DNA from: Pseudomonas citronellolis
GTDB lineage: Bacteria > Pseudomonadota > Gammaproteobacteria > Pseudomonadales > Pseudomonadaceae
Assembly: GCF_900112375.1 (NCBI RefSeq)
Contig: NZ_FOLS01000034.1
Span: 24,981-88,980 of the forward strand
Length of the DNA: 64,000 bases
Direction: 5' to 3'
Positions 16,512-24,557 of this stretch are shown here, piece after piece. The notes below the pieces were generated by a model. The model saw nothing but the letters and a program-made list of their open reading frames with translations. It ran no database searches and had not been told where the DNA came from. Every line of letters begins with the position of its first letter. Positions within the stretch are counted from its first letter, which is position 1. The position numbers and the translations under genes were made by a program.

Positions 16512-16985
16512 TCAGCGCTCGTCGTCCTGCAGCAGCGCCTGCTCGCCCTTGCCCGACGGCGCCGAGGGGAAGCGCGAGGAAGCGTAGCGCACCACCAGGA
16601 TGGCCAGGGCCAGCAGCAACAGGGCCACCGAGACCAGGATGATGCCGTCGTCGGGCACGTGGTTGTGCTGGATGTCGGCGATCATCAGGCGCGTCAGCGC
16701 GGTCATCGCCACGTAGATCAGGAAGCGCACCGGCATGTGGTTGGTCTTGAAGTAGATGCCGACCATGGCGCCCAGTTCGAGGTAGATGAACAGCAGCAGG
16801 ATGTCGTCGATGCTCGCGTGGCCCTTCTCGAACATCTCGACGAAGGCCACCGCCGCCGACCAGAACACGGTGCCGCCGATGGCGAACAGCGCCAGGTAGT
16901 GGAAGCCCTCCACCAGCAGGTTGCCCAGCGACTCGGCCATTCCGTGCATCTGTTGGCGCATGCGTTCGGCCCATTGCAGTTTCAT
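16512..16985 (-). CDS. PsiE-like phosphate-starvation-inducible membrane protein
   Basis: The 157-residue product has four hydrophobic helices (about residues 29-48, 60-80, 89-106 and 115-134) and the family-typical segments ELGAMVGIYFKTNHMPVRFLIYVAMTAL. E. coli PsiE is induced by phosphate limitation, but its role is unknown. The ATG at 16985 follows a GGGAG site; longer upstream extensions overlap the divergent gene and are not family-like. Confidence 0.85.
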   Translation of the reverse strand: MKLQWAERMRQQMHGMAESLGNLLVEGFHYLALFAIGGTVFWSAAVAFVEMFEKGHASIDDILLLFIYLELGAMVGIYFKTNHMPVRFLIYVAMTALTRLMIADIQHNHVPDDGIILVSVALLLLALAILVVRYASSRFPSAPSGKGEQALLQDDER

Positions 16986-17153
16986 CCGTCGACTCCCGGT
17001 TCGATAAAGCGATTGTTGGCTTGGTACGTGCAAGACACACGCCATTGACCCTGGGCAGCAATAGCCTGCCGAGGCTGCGGCAATATGAATGCGAACTTTG
17101 CTGACGCCTTCCAGTCCATGAAGGGTCACGCCACCACGCAGGCAGGATCGAAG

Positions 17154-17432
17154 ATGGAAAGCCCCTTCCAGGTACTCACCGATGCATTCCAGGCCCAGTT
17201 CCGGGTCAATTTCAGCCTCGAACGGCCGGACGGCAGCATCGTGCTGACGCTTTCCACCGAAGCCGGCGTGGCGGCCAAGCGGCTCATCCGCAACGCCCAG
17301 CTGCAGGACGCCGAACAGCTGCAACGCCTGATCCAGAGCATCCGCTTCGGCATCGCCATCGAGCAGGGCGACAGCGCCCCGCGCCTGCTGGCGGACATGA
17401 CCGCCGGCCGCGCCTTGCGCATCGCCTCCTGA
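17154..17432 (+). CDS. DUF3509 family protein
   Basis: The 92-residue soluble protein begins MESPFQVLTDAFQAQFRVNFSL, the usual start of the Pseudomonas-restricted DUF3509 family. The function is unknown. The ATG at 17154 has AGGA upstream, while an in-frame ATG further up would add an atypical extension. The gene is divergent from psiE. Confidence 0.85.
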   Translation: MESPFQVLTDAFQAQFRVNFSLERPDGSIVLTLSTEAGVAAKRLIRNAQLQDAEQLQRLIQSIRFGIAIEQGDSAPRLLADMTAGRALRIAS

Positions 17433-17613
17433 ACCTTCCTCCCGCGTGCCCGGCCAGTCTGCCGGGCGCCGCCGCCGCGCGCCATCCACCAGCCCCGCGC
17501 CAACTTGTCGCATGCCCTGCCATGGCCCCGCGTGCCCCGAAGCGGTTCGCCGGCCATACTGGCCTTCTGCAATTTCCCTCTTCCCAGGGGCCGGGCGATT
17601 GCCTTATGCTTCA

Positions 17614-17629
17614 CTGTATAAATAAACAG
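17614..17629. promoter_or_regulatory. LexA binding site (SOS box) of yebG
   Basis: The 16 bases are a CTG-N10-CAG SOS box with an AT-only centre (CTGTATAAATAAACAG), 44 bases before the yebG start. This matches the gammaproteobacterial LexA consensus closely. Confidence 0.9.
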
Positions 17630-17672
17630 TGCTTGTTCCCCCCAGACAGCAAGAAGGCATACGAGGTGATGA

Positions 17673-17930
17673 ATGGCCGTCGAAGTGGTGTACCGCAGCA
17701 GCCGCGATCCGGAGCGCCTGTTCATGGATAAGGCAGAAGCCGACCGGCACGACAAGATGCTCGAACTGGCGGAGAACCTCGCCGCCGTCCTGCACAAGGC
17801 GGTGCCCTCGCTGAACGAGGAGCAGGTGGAGGAAGTGGGCATCTTCATGGCCCGCCACCGCGACACCTTCGCCCGCGCCTTCAAGAACCAGCCCGACGCC
17901 CTCGGCGAGTTGTTTGCCGAAGGGGAATGA
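17673..17930 (+). CDS. yebG: YebG family DNA-damage-inducible protein
   Basis: The 85-residue protein starts MAVEVVYRSS and contains the KAEADRHDKMLELAENLAAVL pattern of YebG, a small LexA-regulated protein. A near-perfect SOS box immediately upstream supports both the identity and the regulation. The biochemical role is not known. It is single, with a repeat-filled convergent gap (17931-18234) behind it. Confidence 0.93.
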   Translation: MAVEVVYRSSRDPERLFMDKAEADRHDKMLELAENLAAVLHKAVPSLNEEQVEEVGIFMARHRDTFARAFKNQPDALGELFAEGE

Positions 17931-17964
17931 GCAGCGCCCGAACCGCCATGCCAGGGTGCTCTAC

Positions 17965-18035
17965 GTAGGATGGGTTGAGCTTGCGAAACCCATGCGGTGG
18001 TGGTGATGGGTATCGCTTCGCTCAACCCATCCTAC
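17965..18035. repeat. GTAGGATGGG palindromic repeat (paired)
   Basis: A full two-arm copy, in the same orientation as the one at 2872, lies just downstream of yebG. Confidence 0.9.
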
Positions 18036-18055
18036 GATGGTGCTTCCTTGGAACT

Positions 18056-18130
18056 GTAGGAGCGGACTCCGTCCGCGATCACCGGCGCACACCGGCCTGC
18101 CGGCCGGATCGCGGATGAATCCGCTCCTAC
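18056..18130. repeat. GTAGGAGCGGACTCC palindromic repeat (paired)
   Basis: The left arm ends TCCGTCCGCGAT and the right arm is ATCGCGGATGAATCCGCTCCTAC, with a GC-rich secondary palindrome (CCGGCCTGCCGGCCGG) in the loop. Confidence 0.88.
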
Positions 18131-18152
18131 GATCTGGCCCCGCCGTGCCCCT

Positions 18153-18200
18153 GTAGGAGCGGGCCCTGCCCGCGAAATCGCGCGCAGAGCGCGCTCCTAC
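18153..18200. repeat. GTAGGAGCGGGCCCTGC palindromic repeat
   Basis: This 48-base copy belongs to the C-type family and completes a D-B-C trio between the convergent yebG and dehydrogenase genes. Confidence 0.88.
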
Positions 18201-18234
18201 AGGGCGTCTATCCCAATGCCCCTACTGCAGCCTG

Positions 18235-19263
18235 TCATCCCCCATGCCCGTAGAGAATCCGCTCGGCAAGCATGTCGGCCACCCGCGCCGGCGAGCGGTG
18301 GTCGGCCTGGGCGTGGGCGAACACCTCGGTGAGGCGGTTGCCGATCTGCGCCAGGTGCGCGGTGATCGCCGGCAGCTCCTGGCCCTGGTGCTGCAGGGCG
18401 ACGTAGATCAGCCCGCCGGAATTGATCACGTAGTCCGGCGCATAGAGGATGCCGCGGGCTTCCAGCTCGTCGGCCACGTCCGGGTGCGCCAACTGGTTGT
18501 TCGCCGCGCCGGCCACCACCGCGCAACGCAGCTGCGCCACCACCGGCGAGCTGAGCACCCCGCCCAGGCCACAGGGCGCGAGGATGTCGCAGGGCGTGGT
18601 CAGCAGCGCCTCGTTGGCGATGGGCTGGGCGCCGAACTGGTCGACCGCCAGTTGCACCTTGCCCGGGTCCAGGTCGCTGACCAGCAGTTCGGCGCCGGCG
18701 GCGTGCAGGTGTTCGCACAGGGCGTAGCCCACGTGGCCCAGCCCCTGCACGGCGATGCGCAGGTCCTCCAGGTCGTCGCTGCCCAGGCGCGCCTGGGCGC
18801 TGGCGCGGATGCCGGCGAATACGCCCAATGCCGTGTGCGGCGAGGGATCGCCGCCGCGGGTGGTGCTGGTGACGTGGTCGGTGTGCTGGGCGATGCAGTC
18901 CATGTCGGCGCTGGAGGTGCCGCTGTCCACCGCGGTGACGTAGGCCCCGCCAAGGCTTTCGATGAAGCGGCCGAAGGCCTCGAACAGCGCGCCGCGGTTG
19001 TCCACATGGGGTGCGCGCAGGATCACCGCCTTGCCGCCGCCCTGGCGCAGGCCGGCCAGGGCGGCCTTGTAGCTCATGCCCTGGGCCAGGCGCGCGGCGT
19101 CGCGCAGGGCCGCCTCGTCGTTGGGATAAGGCAGGTAGCGGCAGCCGCCCAGGGCCGGGCCCAGGCGGGTGCTGTGGATGGCGATGACGGCCCGCAGCCC
19201 GGTGGCCGGGTCGTAGGCGAGGTGCAGTTTCTCTAGCCGGGTGGCTTCCATCATGTCGAACAT
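18235..19263 (-). CDS. ldh: Leucine/valine/phenylalanine dehydrogenase (Glu/Leu/Phe/Val family)
   Basis: The 342-residue enzyme oxidatively deaminates branched-chain or aromatic amino acids with NAD. Visible motifs are GLRAVIAIHSTRLGPALGGCRY (N-terminal domain), the catalytic lysine region MSYKAALAGLRQGGGKAVI (Lys near residue 80), TAVDSGTSSADMD, and the Rossmann GLGHVGYALCEHL. These fit leucine dehydrogenase rather than glutamate dehydrogenase. From memory it corresponds to PA3418. It is divergent from the SirB1-like gene. Confidence 0.9.
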   Translation of the reverse strand: MFDMMEATRLEKLHLAYDPATGLRAVIAIHSTRLGPALGGCRYLPYPNDEAALRDAARLAQGMSYKAALAGLRQGGGKAVILRAPHVDNRGALFEAFGRFIESLGGAYVTAVDSGTSSADMDCIAQHTDHVTSTTRGGDPSPHTALGVFAGIRASAQARLGSDDLEDLRIAVQGLGHVGYALCEHLHAAGAELLVSDLDPGKVQLAVDQFGAQPIANEALLTTPCDILAPCGLGGVLSSPVVAQLRCAVVAGAANNQLAHPDVADELEARGILYAPDYVINSGGLIYVALQHQGQELPAITAHLAQIGNRLTEVFAHAQADHRSPARVADMLAERILYGHGG

Positions 19264-19436
19264 GGCGGCGCTCCCTTGCTGGCGCGTGAGGGTCGGCCGG
19301 CGGCGCCTGCCGCGGCCGGCCCCTTCAGTATAGGCAGAGGCGCCGCGGGCCAGCGGCGGCGCCGACGACCAGCCACGGCGGCTCTGGACGGCGCCCCGGC
19401 GCTGCGGGTAAAACGCAGTATCAGCCGGAGAACGCC

Positions 19437-20246
19437 ATGGACCCGCGCCAAGCCTGCCTCGCCTGCCTAGCCCAGGAGCCACCAGCGCTGTTCGAGGCGG
19501 CCCTGTGGATAGCCGCCGAGCACGAGCCGCACCTGCCGCCCGAGCAGGCCCTGCGCGTGCTCGACGAACTGCAGCGGCAACTGCAGGCGACGCTGCCCGT
19601 GGCCGCCGGCGACATCGAACGGGCCCAGTTGCTGCTGCGCCGGCTGAACGAGATGGGCTTCGCCGAGGACGACGACGTGCCCCTGCTGGCCCGCGCCGCC
19701 CTGCTGCCCCAGGTGCTGCAGCGCCGCCGCGGGCAACCGTTGTCGCTGGCGCTGATCGCCCTGGAGCTGGCGCGCCGCCAGGGTATCGCCCTCCAAGGGG
19801 TGAACTTCCCCGCGCGCTTCCTGCTGCGCGTGCCCGGCGCCGACCACCTGCTCGACCCCGCCACCGGCCGCCGTCTCTACCCCCGCGACTGCCGCGACCT
19901 GCTGGCCCGTCACCTGGGCCCGAACGTGGAGCTGAGCGCCGCCTTCCTGCGCAACGCCGAGCCGCGCGAGATGCTCCAGCGCCTGTCGCGCAACCTGCGC
20001 CAGTTGCACCAGACCGCCGGCGACCACCTGGCGGCCCTGAAGGATGCCCAGCGCGTACTGGAGCTGGGCGCCGCCAGCGCCGCCGACCACCTGGCCCGCG
20101 CCGACCTCTACCACCACCTGGAATGCCCCCAGGCCGAACGCTACGACCTGGAGCGCGCCCTGCTGCTCAGCGACGACCCGGCCGAGCAACTGCGCCTGGG
20201 CCAGCGCATCGAGGCGATCGCGGTGCAGAAGAAGGCGTTGCACTGA
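19437..20246 (+). CDS. SirB1/transglutaminase-like TPR protein
   Basis: The 269-residue protein has the Transglut_core2 (SirB1) pattern: RRRGQPLSLALIALELARRQGI near 95-117, then VNFPARFLLRVPG. A C-terminal TPR-like stretch (LKDAQRVLELGAASAADHLARADLY) follows. The usual catalytic Cys, His and Asp set is not obvious: no Cys lies at the normal position in RRGQPLS, so enzymatic activity is doubtful. Such proteins are often found beside translation or metabolic genes; no specific role is known. Confidence 0.83.
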   Translation: MDPRQACLACLAQEPPALFEAALWIAAEHEPHLPPEQALRVLDELQRQLQATLPVAAGDIERAQLLLRRLNEMGFAEDDDVPLLARAALLPQVLQRRRGQPLSLALIALELARRQGIALQGVNFPARFLLRVPGADHLLDPATGRRLYPRDCRDLLARHLGPNVELSAAFLRNAEPREMLQRLSRNLRQLHQTAGDHLAALKDAQRVLELGAASAADHLARADLYHHLECPQAERYDLERALLLSDDPAEQLRLGQRIEAIAVQKKALH

Positions 20247-20270
20247 ACAGGAGTTCAGGCGTGTAAGCGC

Positions 20271-20372
20271 GATGGGTATCGCTTCGCTCAACGCCATCCT
20301 ACGAAAAGCGCTTCGGCACCCACCTGTAGGAGCGCGCCCTGCGCGCGAATCGCGGGCAGGGCCCGCTCCTAC
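20271..20372. repeat. Half GTAGGATGGC repeat plus full C-type palindrome
   Basis: A right half of the D family (20271-20302) is followed by a full GTAGGAGCGCGCCC palindrome (20326-20372). Both are in the convergent gap between the SirB1-like gene and the LuxR gene. Confidence 0.85.
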
Positions 20373-20400
20373 AATTTGCTGTGAGGTATGGAGTTTCCTC

Positions 20401-20467
20401 GTAGGAGCGAGCTTGCTCGCGAACGAACCCCGCTGCGGAGTCTGTTCGCGAGCAAGCTCGCTCCTAC
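20401..20467. repeat. GTAGGAGCGAGC palindromic repeat (paired)
   Basis: A full two-arm copy ends 19 bases before the stop codon of the LuxR-family gene and is the third repeat in this gap. Confidence 0.9.
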
Positions 20468-20485
20468 GAAGAGCATCGTGGGGCG

Positions 20486-23005
20486 TCAGGCTTTGAGCAG
20501 CCCCAGCTCCTTGGCCCGGGCCACGGCCTGGGTGCGGCGTTCGACGCCGAGCTTGCCGTTGATGCGCCGGGCGTGGGTTTTCACGGTGTGCAGGGAGATG
20601 AACAGGCGCTCGCCGATCTCCAGGTTGGAGCAGCCGCGGGCGATCAGTTCCAGCACCGACAGCTCGCGCAGGCTGAGCAGCGGCGCCGGGCGTTCGCCGG
20701 CCTGTTCGGCCAAGCGTTCCGGCAGGCGCTGGCGGGCGTCTTCCAGTATCGCTTCCAGGCCGTGGCGGCGGGCCAGTTCCAGGCCTTCCTGCCAGCAGTC
20801 GCGGGCCTGTTCGTCGGCGCCGGCGGCGGCATGGGCCAGCGCCAGCCCCAGCCGGACCTCGCAGACCAGGGCCATGCGCCCCTGCCGCTGCATTTCCGCC
20901 AGCAGGATCGACAAGCGCTCCAGCGCCCGTTGCGCCTGGCCGTCCTGGATGTCGGCCATGGCCAGTTGGCATTCCACCCGCAGCAGCAGGTCGACCGCCG
21001 AGGCCGGCGCGCTGCGGCCTTCCTCGCGGTAGCGGCTCAGCACCCGGGTGAAGATTTCCCGAGCCTGGGCGGTCCGCCCCTGGCGCAGGCCGAGGGTGCC
21101 GCCGGCCAGCAGCAGCGGGCCGCGGTAGACCGCTTCGGGAATGTGCTGCAGCTGCATCTGCCGCTCGGCTTCGAGCAGGCGGTTGAAGGCCACGTCGAAC
21201 TGGCCCTGGCGCGCATCCAGCATCGCCAGGCCGATGTAGCCGTACAGGGCGCAGGGGTCGAGGCTGCGCTGCGCGCCGCGCAGGCCGTCCTGCAGCAGTT
21301 GGCGCGCCTCGGCCGGGCGGCCCTGGTGGTAGCACAGCCAGCCCAGGCGCAACTGCGCGCGGCAGGCCACCGGGCAGCCGCTCTGGTGCCGTTCGGCCAG
21401 GGTGTCGAGCATGCGCCGCAGCAGGGCTTCGGCGCGCGGCAGCTCGCCGCGCTGGGCCAGCAGGTAGGCGTGGTCGATCTCCAGGTAGACCTCGAAGATG
21501 GCGCTGCCGCGGGCGCGGGCCAGCTTCAGGGCGTCACGGTTGAGCAGCCGGGCCTCGTCCAGGCGGCCGTCGATCAGCGCCAGTTGGCTGAGCGCGGACA
21601 GGCTGATCAGGCGCTGCGCCCAGGCTTCGTCCGGCAGGTCGTCCAGGGCGGCCTGCAGCAGCGGCGCGGCCTCGCGGCGGCCACGGGCGTGGGCGAGCAT
21701 GCCGGCCAGGCCCAGCCACTGCGCCACCAGCGCCCGCTGACGCGCTTCGCCGGGCAGCGGCAGGAAGCGCGAGAAGTCCTGCAGCTGCGTCTCGACCTCG
21801 TCCAGGCGCCCGCCGAAGAGCAGCGCCCAGGCGTTGAGGATCAGCAGGCGCGGCGTGCTCGCCAGCAGTTCCTGCGGCAGCGCCTCGCGCAGGCGCAGCA
21901 CCCGCGCCACGTTGTGCCCCTGCAGCAACTGCTCTTCGGTCAGGCGCTGCAACAGGCTGGCGGCGACGTCGGGTTGCTCGGCGCGCAATGAGTGTTCGAA
22001 GGCGGCGTGGATGTCGCCCTGCTGGCTGTACCACTGGCAGGCCCGGCGGTGCAGGCTGCTGGGCGAGCCGTGGCCCATGTCGGCGAGTTCGTCGGCCAGC
22101 AGCGGCGGCAGGCGGTACCAGGCGCCGGCGCCCTCCTCGCGCTGCAGGCCGACGCCGCGTTCGAGCAGGGCTTCGAGAACGCCGGGCTGTTCCTCGAAGA
22201 GGTATTCGGCCAGGGAGGTGCAGCAGCGGGTGAGCCGCGCCAGGTCGCAGAGCACCTCCGCCAGCGGCGCCGGCAGGGCATCGAGGATTTCCCGCTGCAG
22301 GTATTCGCGCAGCAGCGGCCGGCCGGCCTCGGCCAGTTGCCCGGGCGAGGGCGTGCCCGCCTCGGCCGGCCAGCCGAGCAGGCGCAGGCGGATGCCGGCG
22401 CACCAGCCGTCGGTCTGCTCCAGCAGCGCCAGGCGCAGTTCCTCCGGCCAGTCGCGGCCGTTGCGCAGCAGGAAGGCTTCCAGCTCGGCGGCGTCGAAGC
22501 CCAGTTCCGCCGCGCCCAGTTCCAGCAGTTCGCCCTCCAGCAGCAGGCGCGCCAGGTTGCACGCCGGGCGCCGCCGGCTGGCCAGCCACCAGGACACCCA
22601 GGGCGAAGCCTGGGCCAGCAGGCGGTCGAGGCAGGCGTCCAGCGCGGCATCGGGTTCGCGGGAGTAGTCGTCGAGCATGATCCACAGCGGTTCGCGGCAG
22701 TCGCGCAGGCGGCCGAGCACTTCGACCTCGCCGACCGGCCCCAGGCCCAGGGCCTCGCCCAGGCGCCGGCACAGGGCCGCGGCGTCCAGGGCCTCGCCGC
22801 CCAGCGCCAGCCAGGCGACGCGGGTGCCCGCCGGGGCGGCGCGCGCGCATTCGCCCAGCAGCACGGTCTTGCCGTGCCCCAGGGGCGCGAGCAGCAGGCG
22901 CAGGCGGTGTTCCTCGTGCAGCAGGGCCTGGCGCAGGCGCGCGCGCGGCAGGTGCTGCGGTGGCAGGCGGGGCAGCGAAGACTGGGGGGTGGCAGCGTCG
23001 ATCAT
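20486..23005 (-). CDS. MalT-like LuxR-family (LAL) transcriptional regulator
   Basis: The 839-residue protein has an N-terminal ATP-binding domain with a Walker A loop PLGHGKT at 41-47 and a Walker B-like WIMLDDYSR near 110. A long TPR-like region (about 320-740) follows, and then a LuxR helix-turn-helix (LSLRELSVLELIARGCSNLEIGERL, about 774-800). Regulators of this type bind an inducer and activate adjacent catabolic or transport genes. It lies downstream of and co-directional with the DUF1329 and DUF1302 genes, which are its likely targets. From memory this matches PA3420-PA3422. Confidence 0.92.
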   Translation of the reverse strand: MIDAATPQSSLPRLPPQHLPRARLRQALLHEEHRLRLLLAPLGHGKTVLLGECARAAPAGTRVAWLALGGEALDAAALCRRLGEALGLGPVGEVEVLGRLRDCREPLWIMLDDYSREPDAALDACLDRLLAQASPWVSWWLASRRRPACNLARLLLEGELLELGAAELGFDAAELEAFLLRNGRDWPEELRLALLEQTDGWCAGIRLRLLGWPAEAGTPSPGQLAEAGRPLLREYLQREILDALPAPLAEVLCDLARLTRCCTSLAEYLFEEQPGVLEALLERGVGLQREEGAGAWYRLPPLLADELADMGHGSPSSLHRRACQWYSQQGDIHAAFEHSLRAEQPDVAASLLQRLTEEQLLQGHNVARVLRLREALPQELLASTPRLLILNAWALLFGGRLDEVETQLQDFSRFLPLPGEARQRALVAQWLGLAGMLAHARGRREAAPLLQAALDDLPDEAWAQRLISLSALSQLALIDGRLDEARLLNRDALKLARARGSAIFEVYLEIDHAYLLAQRGELPRAEALLRRMLDTLAERHQSGCPVACRAQLRLGWLCYHQGRPAEARQLLQDGLRGAQRSLDPCALYGYIGLAMLDARQGQFDVAFNRLLEAERQMQLQHIPEAVYRGPLLLAGGTLGLRQGRTAQAREIFTRVLSRYREEGRSAPASAVDLLLRVECQLAMADIQDGQAQRALERLSILLAEMQRQGRMALVCEVRLGLALAHAAAGADEQARDCWQEGLELARRHGLEAILEDARQRLPERLAEQAGERPAPLLSLRELSVLELIARGCSNLEIGERLFISLHTVKTHARRINGKLGVERRTQAVARAKELGLLKA

Positions 23006-23163
23006 GGGCAGGGGTCCGACCGATCCTGACGTTCGAGACTAGTCAGGAGGCGGCCCCCGGGGAAGGGCTATCAGCCGGATGTATGTAGAGACATATCACT
23101 CTTTGGCATTACAGGAAGGTACATGACCGGCGACAGCCCTCGCCGCCGCCGGCCATGCCCGGT

Positions 23164-24534
23164 TCAGCGCACGCCTTCGTTGCGCAGCGCCGCCGGGGTG
23201 TAGTCGGCCATGCTGGCCTTGATGCCGAAGCGGTAGCCGCTCTTCTCTTCGTTGAACAGGCCCAGGGCCAGGTAGCGGCCGGCGATCACGTCGTAGATCA
23301 CCTCCGGCACGTAGCCGCCGGCCTGGTGCGCGTAGTTGAACATCTGGTGGCCTTCGGAAACGCGCCACAGCTGGCCGCGGCCGTCGTAGTGGTCGACTTC
23401 GGCGATCTGCCAGCTGTCCTCGTCGATGTACATGTGGCGCTTGGCGTAGATGTGCCGCTCGCCCGGCTTCACGGTGCCCACCACTTCCCACACGCGGTGC
23501 AGCTCGTAGCGCGTCAGGTCCTGGTTGAGGTGGCCGGCCTTGACGATGTCGTCGTACTTGTAGGTCGGCAGGCCCAGCTTGTAGCTGTTGTAGGGGATGT
23601 ACAGCTCCTTCTTGCCCACCAGTTTCCAGTCGTAACGGTCCGGGGCGCCGGAGAACATGTCGAAGTTGTCGGAGGTACGCAGGCCGTCGGCGGCGGTGCC
23701 GGGGCCGTCGTAGGCCACCTGCGGGGCGCGCCGCACGCGGCGTTGGCCGGCGTTGTAGATCCACGCCAGGCGCGGTTCCTTGACCTGGTCGAGGGTCTCG
23801 TGCACCAGCAGCACGTTACCGGCCAGGCGCGCCGGCGCCGTTACCGACTGCTTGAAGTACAGCAGGATGTTACTGACCTTGGCGAGGTCCACGTCGCCCA
23901 TGTTCTGCGGGAAGGCCACGGTCTCCTCGAAGCGGATCGGCGTGTAGCTGCCGTTGGTCTGCGGGGTGACCTGGACCACGGTGCGCGCCAGGTTGCCGCC
24001 GCGGTAGCGGGTGATGTGGTTCCACAGCACCTCGACGCCGTTCTTCGGCAGCGGGAAGGCGTAGTAGCGGCTCTTGTCGAAGTTGGCCAGGCCGTTGCCG
24101 TCGTTGATCGGCTGCACGTTCACCGCGCTGGTCTTGACCGCCTGGTAGATCTCCGCCGGCTGCGAGAAGGTGCGGTGGGTCTTGTACACCGGGATGCGGT
24201 AGGTGTCCGGGTAGCGCTTGAACAGCGCCACCTGGCCGTCGGTGAGCTTGTCCCTGTACTGGTCGACGTTCTGCGCGGTGATGGTGAACAGCGGCTTCTC
24301 GCCGGCGAAGGGGTCGCTGAGGAAGCCGCGGGCGTCCTCGCTGCCGGCGCTCTTGTCGATGCCGCCGGTCCAGGCCGGGATGCTGCCGTCGGCGTTGCCT
24401 TCCTTCTGCGCGCCCATGGGCGTGAGGCTGGTGCCGAGCTTGGCCGCCTCGTCCGCGGACACCGCCGCCATCACGGCGCCGGAAAGCAGGCTCAGGGCCA
24501 GGGCGCCGCATTGCAGGATTCGTATCTTGTTCAT
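23164..24534 (-). CDS. DUF1329 periplasmic/outer-membrane lipoprotein-like protein
   Basis: The 456-residue protein has a signal peptide (residues 1-23) and the DUF1329 core, including LTPMGAQKEGNADGSIPAWTGG near the start, PVYKTHRT, and the Tyr/Trp-rich RYELHRVWEVVGTVKPGERHIYAKRHMYIDEDSW. Such proteins share a LolA/LolB-like fold prediction and are almost always encoded with a DUF1302 barrel. Together they are suspected to move a hydrophobic compound across the envelope. It starts 23 bases after the DUF1302 stop codon, so the two form an operon. Confidence 0.92.
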   Translation of the reverse strand: MNKIRILQCGALALSLLSGAVMAAVSADEAAKLGTSLTPMGAQKEGNADGSIPAWTGGIDKSAGSEDARGFLSDPFAGEKPLFTITAQNVDQYRDKLTDGQVALFKRYPDTYRIPVYKTHRTFSQPAEIYQAVKTSAVNVQPINDGNGLANFDKSRYYAFPLPKNGVEVLWNHITRYRGGNLARTVVQVTPQTNGSYTPIRFEETVAFPQNMGDVDLAKVSNILLYFKQSVTAPARLAGNVLLVHETLDQVKEPRLAWIYNAGQRRVRRAPQVAYDGPGTAADGLRTSDNFDMFSGAPDRYDWKLVGKKELYIPYNSYKLGLPTYKYDDIVKAGHLNQDLTRYELHRVWEVVGTVKPGERHIYAKRHMYIDEDSWQIAEVDHYDGRGQLWRVSEGHQMFNYAHQAGGYVPEVIYDVIAGRYLALGLFNEEKSGYRFGIKASMADYTPAALRNEGVR

Positions 24535-24557
24535 CTTTCCTGTCCTTGACTGACCGA